Assembly (NCBI GenBank): GCA_903882745.1
Contig: CAIRYG010000003.1
Coordinates: 271,102-335,101 of the forward strand
DNA: 64,000 nucleotides
Direction: 5' to 3'
Origin: an uncultured Gemmatimonadota bacterium
Lineage (GTDB): Bacteria > Gemmatimonadota > Gemmatimonadetes > Gemmatimonadales > Gemmatimonadaceae
Shown: positions 8,619 through 16,274 of the stretch, piece after piece
Numbering within the stretch: position 1 is the first letter of the stretch
Layout of the letters: every line of letters begins with the position of its first letter
The notes under the pieces: model-generated
Database searches by the model: none
The model's input: only the letters and a program-made list of their open reading frames with translations
What the model was told of the DNA's origin: nothing
Translations under genes and position numbers: made by a program

Positions 8619-9410
8619 TTACGAGGCCCTGTTTCGGCCAATGATGGAGTTGCGTTCGATCAATTCCTTGGCGACACCCATGTAGGCTTGTGCGCCGACT
8701 GATGCCACGTCGTAGAGGATGATCGGCTTGCCGAAACTTGGGGCTTCGGCGAGTCGCACATTACGCGGGACCACCGCCTGGAAGACCTTGGCACCGAAGT
8801 AATCGCGGGCATCGGCGGCGACCTGACGGGAAAGGTTCAGGCGGGCGTCGTACATGGTGAGCAGTACGCCATCGATGGCGAGGGTTGGATTCACCCCCTG
8901 CTGTACCAGATGGACCGTATTCAGCAGCTGCGAGAGCCCTTCGAGGGCGTAGTACTCGCACTGCAGCGGAATCAGGAGGGCATCCGCTGCTGCGAGCATA
9001 TTGATCGTGATCAACCCCAGCGACGGGGGGCAATCGATGAGGATGAAGTCGTAGTTCTCGCGCACCGACTCCAGTGCATGGCGCATGGAGTGTTCGCGGT
9101 CGACCCGACTCACCAGCTCAACCTCTGCTGCGGCGAGATCTGGGGTCGCGGGGATGACGTCGAGGTGCTTGAACTGCACTTCGCGCACCGTGGCGGCGAC
9201 AATCGTGGTAGGGTCGAGGAGGACGTCGTAGACCGTGGTCTCGTACGACTCTTTCTCAAGCCCGATGCCGCTCGTAGCATTCCCCTGGGGATCACCATCA
9301 ACAAGGAGGACGCGCTGTTCAGCGGCCGCGAGACTAGCGGCGAGATTGACGGCGGTTGTGGTCTTGCCAACCCCACCCTTCTGGTTGGCGATTGCGATAA
9401 CTCGAGCCAC
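8619..9410 (-). CDS. parA: Chromosome partition ATPase ParA (Soj type)
   Basis: This 263-residue deviant Walker A ATPase begins [19 protein letters not shown], with the KGGVGKTT loop at residues 11-18, then DGDPQGNAT and Walker [12 protein letters not shown]. The GTG at 9410 puts the P-loop at the family's usual distance from the start; the frame stays open to 9455 but those extra residues look non-native. It drives segregation of ParB-parS complexes and is encoded directly upstream of parB. parS lies about 80 bp upstream of this start. Confidence 0.96.
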   Translation of the reverse strand: MARVIAIANQKGGVGKTTTAVNLAASLAAAEQRVLLVDGDPQGNATSGIGLEKESYETTVYDVLLDPTTIVAATVREVQFKHLDVIPATPDLAAAEVELVSRVDREHSMRHALESVRENYDFILIDCPPSLGLITINMLAAADALLIPLQCEYYALEGLSQLLNTVHLVQQGVNPTLAIDGVLLTMYDARLNLSRQVAADARDYFGAKVFQAVVPRNVRLAEAPSFGKPIILYDVASVGAQAYMGVAKELIERNSIIGRNRAS

Positions 9411-9490
9411 GGCGATGTGTTCCGGTAACGGTGAGACGGAGGAGCTCCCCCTCAAGATACCGGCGTGTGGAGGGGAAGGGCAAGGCGGAT

Positions 9491-9506
9491 TGTTTCACGT
9501 GGAACA
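9491..9506. promoter_or_regulatory. parS: parS centromere site
   Basis: The 16-mer TGTTTCACGTGGAACA is a full match to the near-universal chromosomal parS consensus TGTTNCACGTGNAACA. It sits between the parA start and the end of the SIMPL gene, where ParB can nucleate and may also autoregulate the par operon. No second copy with this core was noticed in the window. Confidence 0.93.
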
Positions 9507-9537
9507 ATCCGACGCAAAGCCACCCCTCCCATACACC

Positions 9538-10290
9538 TCAGCGGGGGATAAAGCCCCAGCGACCGCTCACGGTAGCGCTCACGGTGATCATTCCCTCGGC
9601 AACTGGCATTGGCGCGGAGGCCCGGGAGGCAAAGGAGAGCGCCGGAGCACCGTACATTCGGACCATATCGGGCTGTGCATTGAGTTCAATGAGACCGCCG
9701 AGTGTTCCGCCGGCAGCAAGCGCCATGGATTCGGCCTCCCCACGGGACTTGGTCACGGCAAGCACCAATGCCTGCCGTCGAGCCTCTGGTTCCTTGGAGG
9801 AGCTGAAGCGGAGCCCCTGGATACCTGTGGCCTCCCCAGAGAGGCCGGCATCAACAACAGAGCCCACCTGGTCGATCCGCAACACTTCGACTCGAATCGA
9901 GCTGACGGCCACATACCCCGAGACTCGCTGGCGCTGGCCGGGGGCGGGGTTTGAATACTCGGGATTGATCTGTAGGGATGCGGTCTGGAGCTGATCCGCA
10001 CCGATTCCAAGGGCGCGCAGCGTGTCCAACACCTGCTTCTGGCGTCGCGCAGTCTCACTCCCGGCCTTCGAGGCGGTCACGCCTCGACTTTCCACGCTGA
10101 GGGTCAGGGTGGCTCGGTCTGGACGTAGCTCGACCTCGCCCGTTGCTGAGCTGTTGAGCTGTGGAGCTTTGAGTGATGGCGTTCCTGCACCAGTCTGCCC
10201 ATCCTGCGCGCGCGCAGCCGAACCGCTACCAAGGATGAGTACGGATCCGACGACTACGCTGAACCACCCCGAAAGACGGTGCATCTCCAC
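9538..10290 (-). CDS. SIMPL-domain (DUF541) exported protein
   Basis: This 250-residue protein has an N-terminal signal peptide (cleavage near ARAQD, residue 28) followed by a SIMPL/DUF541 domain. Typical motifs are SATGEVELRPDRATLTLSVE, KQKVLDTLRALGI-like text, LQINPEYS and YVAVSSIRVEV. Bacterial relatives are periplasmic or outer-membrane-associated proteins of uncertain function, some linked to oxidative stress. It lies upstream of parA on the same strand, 128 bp from the parA start, with parS in the gap. A GGAG ribosome site precedes the ATG. Confidence 0.88.
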   Translation of the reverse strand: MEMHRLSGWFSVVVGSVLILGSGSAARAQDGQTGAGTPSLKAPQLNSSATGEVELRPDRATLTLSVESRGVTASKAGSETARRQKQVLDTLRALGIGADQLQTASLQINPEYSNPAPGQRQRVSGYVAVSSIRVEVLRIDQVGSVVDAGLSGEATGIQGLRFSSSKEPEARRQALVLAVTKSRGEAESMALAAGGTLGGLIELNAQPDMVRMYGAPALSFASRASAPMPVAEGMITVSATVSGRWGFIPR

Positions 10291-10536
10291 TCCGTTGTAA
10301 TAGTTCTATTGTGTTACTAATAGTGCCGAAATAAACGCATAGTGCTACTAATACGCCCCGCGGGTGCTCGGGCGCGGCTCGCATATCATCGTACACCTGA
10401 GGAGCCACAATGGGGGACGCTTCTCGATCTGAGCGCTGCGAGACGCGGCGAGTTTGTGTGACCGAAGCCACGAGACACTGCGAGACACTGCGAGACGCTG
10501 TGAGACTCCGTGAAACTCCGCGAACCCTACGGCGCC
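10291..10536. other. Intergenic region with decamer tandem repeat
   Basis: This 246-bp gap between the SIMPL gene and the GT39-like gene holds no convincing gene. The part next to the SIMPL gene is AT-rich with a repeated TACTAATA and ATAGTGC (10311-10355), probably promoter DNA. The other half is a degenerate array with 10-bp periodicity: CGAGACACTG twice, CGAGACGCTG, TGAGACTCCG, TGAAACTCCG and CGAACCCTAC (10471-10530). It runs up to the stop of the membrane-protein gene. Confidence 0.6.
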
Positions 10537-12666
10537 CTACGGCGCGCCACGCCGCCAATGCGACAACACGGAATCGCGCGACAGCGGCATCCACTCCAGC
10601 GCGCCGCCAACCTCTGCTGCGCGTCGGCGCATCAGATACACCATGCGCCGTGGGTACTGCGCCATAAGGAGCGAGTCGCGCGCACCCAGGTCGCGCGCAT
10701 ACACATTCCCGCTCGTGCGATCCAACAGCACGGGCGGGAGCAAGGCGTAGCCCGCGCGATCTTCGTTCAATCGCGCCACGCACGTCGCGTCGTAGGGCGC
10801 GCCGCGACGGAAACGTTCCGTGCTATCAGGGGAAAAGGGACTTCCTGTGACGACACTCGAATCGGCACGCAGCGGTGCAAGCGCCCGTTCGGCCACTGCC
10901 CCCCGTGCGCCGGAGTACTCAAGGGCACGAATCGCTCGGTCGAGCGTACAGGCATCCACGTCGTGATACAGTGCCGCCGCCGCACTCCGTGACACATCGA
11001 GCGCCCAGAGGCGCGCCACAATTTCTGAGCCCCACGACTCGCGCACAAACACCAGTGCATCCCGTGCCCCCGCCGCGGTGGCCGAGGCCCCGTAGTCGTC
11101 GCGCATAGACGACAGCCCACTGCGATACTGCGCCACTCGCACCGGCAACGCAAAGACAACCGCCATCACCACACCAGAAAGGAGTGCGGCATTCGTGGCG
11201 ACCGATACCACACCCACTCCATATCGGTCACGCACTACACGCGGGAGCCGTGCGCTCCAGAGGACCAGGACCGGGAGCCACGAAAACACAAAGCGCGGAC
11301 CGAGGAAAAACCCATCGTGCCAGTAGGCGAAATACAGCGCGCCGAGAAATGCCGAGCTCGCCAATAAATAGCGATCAATGACCGAGCAGCGACGGGTAAG
11401 CCAGAGCGCCGCCACCGCTGGCAGCAGCGCGGGAAATGGCGACTCAAACAGATACGTCTGCAGGCGCGTGACGTAGAGCGAAAGCAACGCGAGCCCGCGC
11501 GCGGGAGTGTGTGCAGCTCCCCACGGCGCCGCATGGAAGCCGAGTCCGTGCGATGCGCCCCAGAGCACTTCGTAGCCGAAGCGCAGGGGGGAGCCCGTGG
11601 TGCGAGCGTTCACCCACATCATAACGGCAAAGGGCACTGCGATTCCGGCCGCAGAGGCGAGGGCATCGGCCCAGCGCGCCGGGGTCTTGAGTGCGCGCCC
11701 GAGGAACCAGAGGCCCGCAGGAAGGGCGAACGCAAAGGCGTCGAGTGGTCGGATCGTGGCCGCGGCCCCGAGTCCGAGTCCGCAGATAAATGCTGGCGCC
11801 AGAGCCACCACCGTCCGATTCGCCGAACCGGCATCAGGCACCACGGCAGCGTCGCGCGCCATCAGTTGAGCAATGGCCACTATGGCGACCATCACAAAGA
11901 GCAGCGCCGTCACATGATTCATGTGCGACGCAAACATGAACGCCCCAAACGGAGCCGCAGCAAAGAGCGCGGTCGTGCCAACCTGCCAGCGGGCCGAGGC
12001 GTCGGGATCGGTGTAGCGAAGGAGTCGTGCAAAGAGCGCAACGCAGAGCGCGCCCGAGACCGGACCCACAAGCCAGGTCGCGCCAAAGAGTTCGCCGAGG
12101 GCCAACATCGCCGGCCCACCGGGCGGGAACTGCGAGTAGACCTTGCCGCCGGTGTCGACCACGTGGAGCACCGAGAAGAACTCTCGGTAGCGCTCAACAG
12201 GGGCGAACAACTGTCCGGCCGCGTAGAGCCGTGCCTGCATCACCTGCACGAGTTCGTCGATGAGCAGCGGACGGCCATCGAAAACGAGTCGCGCAATGCA
12301 GGCGTAGAGCGCAAGCGCCGCTACGGGAATTGCCCAATCGCGAAGCGCCCAACCGGTGTGTACATGACCATGCGCGTTGCGCGGTCCCGCTGTGCCGCTG
12401 CGCGCGCGCCACACAATCACCGCCAATACGGCGACCGTCGCGCAGATCGCCGAGCCCGTGCCCCAGTCGCCCCATTGGGCGAGGTACTGTGCCAGTGATT
12501 GCGCGCGGGCACGTTCGTCGGTGAACCCTCCGGTGACCAGACTCGCGATCGGCAGGCAGCCGAGCACCAGCAGACACAGCGCGATCAACCTCGGGACGAG
12601 TGGGCCCGACCAACGCCCCTCGCGCTCTGTCGCGTCCACCGGTCCTTCAGCGGCGTGCGCTGTCAC
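10537..12666 (-). CDS. Polytopic membrane protein, GT39/ArnT-like glycosyltransferase
   Basis: This 709-residue integral membrane protein has about 12 hydrophobic segments in the first 520 residues and a soluble periplasmic-side C-terminus. The first loop holds LLIDELVQVMQARLYAAGQLF and VYSQFPPGGPAMLALG, resembling the acidic first-loop motif and membrane layout of PMT/ArnT-type glycosyltransferases that use polyprenyl-phosphate sugars. The GTG start at 12666 overlaps the mnmG stop (GTGA). The acceptor and donor cannot be inferred. It is probably co-transcribed with mnmG. Confidence 0.65.
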   Translation of the reverse strand: MTAHAAEGPVDATEREGRWSGPLVPRLIALCLLVLGCLPIASLVTGGFTDERARAQSLAQYLAQWGDWGTGSAICATVAVLAVIVWRARSGTAGPRNAHGHVHTGWALRDWAIPVAALALYACIARLVFDGRPLLIDELVQVMQARLYAAGQLFAPVERYREFFSVLHVVDTGGKVYSQFPPGGPAMLALGELFGATWLVGPVSGALCVALFARLLRYTDPDASARWQVGTTALFAAAPFGAFMFASHMNHVTALLFVMVAIVAIAQLMARDAAVVPDAGSANRTVVALAPAFICGLGLGAAATIRPLDAFAFALPAGLWFLGRALKTPARWADALASAAGIAVPFAVMMWVNARTTGSPLRFGYEVLWGASHGLGFHAAPWGAAHTPARGLALLSLYVTRLQTYLFESPFPALLPAVAALWLTRRCSVIDRYLLASSAFLGALYFAYWHDGFFLGPRFVFSWLPVLVLWSARLPRVVRDRYGVGVVSVATNAALLSGVVMAVVFALPVRVAQYRSGLSSMRDDYGASATAAGARDALVFVRESWGSEIVARLWALDVSRSAAAALYHDVDACTLDRAIRALEYSGARGAVAERALAPLRADSSVVTGSPFSPDSTERFRRGAPYDATCVARLNEDRAGYALLPPVLLDRTSGNVYARDLGARDSLLMAQYPRRMVYLMRRRAAEVGGALEWMPLSRDSVLSHWRRGAP

Positions 12667-14660
12667 TCAGTGAGTGCCGCGTCTGACGCGAGCGCGGAGT
12701 CTGATGCGAGCGCCGCCTGCGGCTGCCGTAGGCGCTCGATCTCGAGGACCAGATTTTGGAGATCGGCAGGACTCACACCCGGGATACTCGAGGCCTGTGC
12801 GATGGTCTGTGGGCGCCGCGCCGCGAGCTTTTGCCGCGATTCCATCGAGAGCGTCTTCATGCGCTCGTATGGCGCGTCTGCTGGCAGTGGCAGTTCTGCC
12901 ATGCGCGCCAGGCGATTGGCCGCAAATCGCTCTTTCTCGAAGTAGCCGGAATATTTGATTTCGAGATCCACTGTGGTGAGCTCGTCGCGCGAGAACGATT
13001 CGGTGACGCCGACTGCGGTGAGCACGTCCTCGAGGGCGACGCCGTTGCGCTTGGCCAGTTCCACCACGCGCACCGCGTGGTGTAGGGGCAAACCGCCTGC
13101 GGCAGTGACCAATCGCTCGACGAGATCGGGGCGCGCGCTCGTTTCGCGTGCCACCTGCCAGAGGCGATCGTATTCCGAGGCTCGCGCATCAATGCCTGCG
13201 CGCTCCGCATCGGTGTAGATCCCCTGTGCGAGGCCGATGGGCGCAAGACGGTGCAGCGCGTTGTCCTGCCGCACGGTGAGCCGAAACTCAGAGCGCGAGG
13301 TGAAGAGTCGGTAGGGCTCATCGACGCCGCGTGTGACGAGGTCGTCGACGAGCACGCCGATGTACGAACTTTCGCGCCCCAGGACGAGCGGGGCGCGGTC
13401 GCGGGCGCGCAGCCCGGCATTCAACCCCGCGAGGACCCCCTGCCCACCCGCTTCTTCATAGCCGGTGGTGCCATTGATCTGTCCGGCGAGGAACAATCCG
13501 TCAATCGCGCGAACCTCGAGCCAGGGATGCAACTGCGTGGGTGGATAATAGTCGTACTCGATCGCATAGCCGGCGCGCGTCATCTCCACCTGCTCAAGGC
13601 CACGCACGGAGCGCAGCATCTCGATCTGCACCTTGGCGGGGAGTGAGGTGGAGAGCCCGTTCACGTACAGCTCGTGCGTGTCGAGCCCTTCGGGTTCCAA
13701 AAAGAGCTGATGCCGTTCGGCGTCGGGGAACCGGACAATCTTGTCTTCGATACTGGGGCAGTAGCGCGGGCCGCGCGCGCCAATGGCTCCGCCATACATC
13801 GCCGATTCGTTGATATGGTCGGCGACGATCTGCTTGGTTGGGGTATCGGCGAAGGCGATCCAGCAGGCGAGCTGCTCAAGGGGAGCGGGGCGTGCGGTGT
13901 CGAGTGCCGACCAGCGATAATCGAAATCGGCGAGTTCGGATTCTTGCCGTTCGAGGGCGGAGTAGTCCACCGACCGGCCGTCGATGCGCGGCGGCGTTCC
14001 CGTTTTGAAGCGCTCGACCGTTAGTCCGACCGCTGCGAGTTGTTCGGCGAGGTGTGTCGTGCTCTGTTCGCCCGCGCGCCCACCGGCGAGCGCCGTGTCG
14101 GTGCCAATATGGATGCGGCCACGGAGGAAAGTGCCCGTGGTGATGACCACGGCGCGCGCGCTAAAGCGACGTCCTTCCATGGTCTCCACCCCGCGCACCG
14201 CCGGATCGCCAGGGGCGAACAGCAGTTGGCGCACAGTGCCCTGCACCAGCGAAACCCCAGGATGCTCCTCGAGCAGCGACCGGACGGCCCGTCGATACAA
14301 ACCACGGTCCGCCTGCGCGCGCGGAGCCCACACGGCCGGCCCCTTTCCGCGATTGAGCATACGGAACTGAATCGTCGCGCGATCAATAGCCCGTCCCATA
14401 ATGCCACCAAGGGCGTCGATTTCGCGCACGACAGTTCCCTTGGCCACCCCGCCGATCGCGGGATTACACGACATCTGCCCGATCGTCTCAACCGAGCTGG
14501 TGACGAGCGCCACGCGCGCGCCACTTCCGATTGCGCGCGCCGCGGCCACAGCGGCTTCGGCGCCGGCGTGCCCACCGCCAACGACGATGACGTCGTACGC
14601 AGACTCCACCGAGTGCTCCGAGGAATTCCCCAAGTTCAGCTCAACCCTTGCTCTGGTCAT
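12663..14660 (-). CDS. mnmG: tRNA uridine-5-carboxymethylaminomethyl modification enzyme MnmG (GidA)
   Basis: This 665-residue FAD enzyme partners with MnmE to build cmnm5U34 in tRNA. It has the N-terminal FAD site VIVVGGGHAGAEAA, MSCNPAIGGVAKG, the conserved TGTPPRIDGRS stretch, the NGTTGYEEAGGQG motif and the C-terminal IKYSGYFEKE and SMESRQKL regions. The ATG at 14660 is chosen because upstream residues (to 14696) run into the divergent gene. It lies upstream of parAB in the arrangement seen near many bacterial origins, though rsmG is not between them here. Confidence 0.96.
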   Translation of the reverse strand: MTRARVELNLGNSSEHSVESAYDVIVVGGGHAGAEAAVAAARAIGSGARVALVTSSVETIGQMSCNPAIGGVAKGTVVREIDALGGIMGRAIDRATIQFRMLNRGKGPAVWAPRAQADRGLYRRAVRSLLEEHPGVSLVQGTVRQLLFAPGDPAVRGVETMEGRRFSARAVVITTGTFLRGRIHIGTDTALAGGRAGEQSTTHLAEQLAAVGLTVERFKTGTPPRIDGRSVDYSALERQESELADFDYRWSALDTARPAPLEQLACWIAFADTPTKQIVADHINESAMYGGAIGARGPRYCPSIEDKIVRFPDAERHQLFLEPEGLDTHELYVNGLSTSLPAKVQIEMLRSVRGLEQVEMTRAGYAIEYDYYPPTQLHPWLEVRAIDGLFLAGQINGTTGYEEAGGQGVLAGLNAGLRARDRAPLVLGRESSYIGVLVDDLVTRGVDEPYRLFTSRSEFRLTVRQDNALHRLAPIGLAQGIYTDAERAGIDARASEYDRLWQVARETSARPDLVERLVTAAGGLPLHHAVRVVELAKRNGVALEDVLTAVGVTESFSRDELTTVDLEIKYSGYFEKERFAANRLARMAELPLPADAPYERMKTLSMESRQKLAARRPQTIAQASSIPGVSPADLQNLVLEIERLRQPQAALASDSALASDAALTE

Positions 14661-14683
14661 TCCTTCAAAGGTATCCTGCCTGC

Positions 14684-14974
14684 ATGCCACTTCCACTGTC
14701 TTCCAGCGCCACCACCCTGTTGGTGCGCAAAAGTGCCTTTGAACGGTCCGGCCTGACCCGGGTCCAGATCGACCAAGCGCTGACCCTCACGGACAATGAA
14801 TTCCGCGTCGAAAAGGATCTCGTCGCCATTGGGCCAATCTTTGACGACGACGGCCTGGCCGCGCTGATCGAGGCCTTTGAGAAGGCCGGATTGGTCTTTT
14901 TCGACGATTTCTTTGAGATGCCCGGGAACTGGCCGGAGTGGCTGGCGCTGTTTGGGATGTCAAACGACGCCTAG
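14684..14974 (+). CDS. Small conserved-looking acidic protein, unknown function
   Basis: This 96-residue acidic protein has no signal or membrane segment. It opens with a hydrophobic strand pattern (STVFQ-free reading: SSATTLLVRKSAFERSGLTRVQIDQAL) and ends with Trp-rich FFEMPGNWPEWLALFGM. The ATG at 14684 lies 23 bp from the divergent mnmG start. It is followed closely by a strong terminator at 15007. It is not recognised, but its composition and clean context support a real gene. Confidence 0.6.
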   Translation: MPLPLSSSATTLLVRKSAFERSGLTRVQIDQALTLTDNEFRVEKDLVAIGPIFDDDGLAALIEAFEKAGLVFFDDFFEMPGNWPEWLALFGMSNDA

Positions 14975-15001
14975 TACTCGGCCGACTCCCTGCCGACCAA
15001 T

Positions 15002-15037
15002 AAAAAGGGCCGACACCACAGACGGTGTCGGCCCTTT
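15002..15037. terminator. Bidirectional intrinsic terminator
   Basis: A perfect 11-bp stem GGGCCGACACC / GGTGTCGGCCC (15007-15017 and 15024-15034) with a 6-nt loop is flanked by AAAAA on the left and TTT on the right. It can end transcription of the small gene on the plus strand and of the hydrolase gene on the minus strand. Confidence 0.85.
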
Positions 15038-15081
15038 CTCACAACCGCGCCTGCCAGCCGCGCCTAATAACCGCGCCTGCT

Positions 15082-16074
15082 CTACTTCACGCCAAGGTTC
15101 TTCTTAAAAAAGGCGATCGTCTTGGGCCAGGCATCCTTGGTGGCCGTCAGGTTCGCCTGACCGGCAGCATCCGGGGTGTCGTCCTGTGCGCGGAGGAATC
15201 CATGGATCGCCCCCTCATAGTTGGTCGACTCGTATGTCTTCCCCAGCGACTTCATGGCCGCCGCAAGATCGGGCATGGCGGCCGTGATCCGGGCGTCGCC
15301 GGTGCCGCTCAGCAGCATCACAGGAACCTGGATCTTCTTGAGCGAGTCCACCGCCGGAATCTGCTTGGTCGGATCGGCAGGATTTGGGCCAGTGTATGGG
15401 AGACCATAATACGCCACGGACGCGGCGTGCCCCTTGCTGTTGAACACGGCATGATTGAACGCCACCGAACCACCCCAGCAATAGCCAACCACGCCGTACT
15501 TCTTCTCGGCGGCGGGCTGTGACATGGCGTATGTCGCAGCGGCGAGCACTCCAGCGTCCTTATCGGCGTTCGGCACGCCACGGATGATCTTCTGCGACGA
15601 GTCACGCGTGAGTTCATCGGTCGACGGTCCACCGCGAACGCGCGAGTTCAGGTCTGGGGCAATCGCGATAAACCCTTCGGCCGCAACTTGGTCAGCAACG
15701 CCACGCACCCAGGTCGACAACCCGTAGATCTCGTGCACCACCACGACAACAGGCGCCTTCTTGCTGCCGACTGGATAGACAATCCACGCCATCAGCGAGT
15801 CCTTGGAGCCAGGTGCCCACGCAATCTTCACCCATTCGGCGTGACGCGGGCTCGCCTGAATGCGCGCGGCCGCGGCGTTATTACTCGCGGGAAGCCCCGG
15901 GACTCCCTGCCAATCCGCACTGCGATTGCTCGCAGACGCGGTCGACCGAATATCGGCGACCGACATGTGCGACATGTGATCGTCCATTGCAGGGGAGCGG
16001 GACGGACGCCACTGCTGCACGGAGCAGGCCGCGAGAAGCATGGTGGCTGAAACACTAATTGCGCGACGCTGCAT
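15082..16074 (-). CDS. Dienelactone hydrolase family lipoprotein
   Basis: This 330-residue alpha/beta hydrolase has a lipoprotein signal (LLAAC, Cys about residue 17) and a Met/His-rich linker (MDDHMSHMS). The DLH fold shows VVHEIYGL (Glu of the triad region), nucleophile motif GYCWGG with Cys in place of Ser, LSGTGDARI (Asp) and GAIHGF (His), matching the Cys-Asp-His triad of dienelactone hydrolases. Export to the periplasm is unusual for the classic catabolic enzyme, so its substrate is probably different. A terminator follows the gene. Confidence 0.9.
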   Translation of the reverse strand: MQRRAISVSATMLLAACSVQQWRPSRSPAMDDHMSHMSVADIRSTASASNRSADWQGVPGLPASNNAAAARIQASPRHAEWVKIAWAPGSKDSLMAWIVYPVGSKKAPVVVVVHEIYGLSTWVRGVADQVAAEGFIAIAPDLNSRVRGGPSTDELTRDSSQKIIRGVPNADKDAGVLAAATYAMSQPAAEKKYGVVGYCWGGSVAFNHAVFNSKGHAASVAYYGLPYTGPNPADPTKQIPAVDSLKKIQVPVMLLSGTGDARITAAMPDLAAAMKSLGKTYESTNYEGAIHGFLRAQDDTPDAAGQANLTATKDAWPKTIAFFKKNLGVK

Positions 16075-16274
16075 AAGTATCCCTCAAAGGGGTTGATGAC
16101 ACCGAGTATAATAGATTGGCCGGACCGCTGGTGCGAGGGGGCAACCGTAGTGCCCGCGGTTGGCGAGGTGCCCGATGTTCGCCACGCGCGCCCCGTGCGC
16201 GCTGATACCAAACTGTTGCTTGCAAAGGACGTCTACGGGACGTAGCGTAGAACTCTACACCTCATCACATCTAT
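16075..16274. other. Divergent intergenic region
   Basis: This 200-bp spacer separates the divergent hydrolase and YncE/phosphoesterase genes. A TATAAT occurs on the plus strand at 16107-16112 and overlaps a TATTAT on the minus strand, but neither has a persuasive -35 box. No other structure was seen. Confidence 0.35.

Noticed and set aside
10471..10530. Decamer array as a CRISPR
   Set aside because: Units are 10 bp, contiguous and degenerate; there are no spacers and no cas genes.
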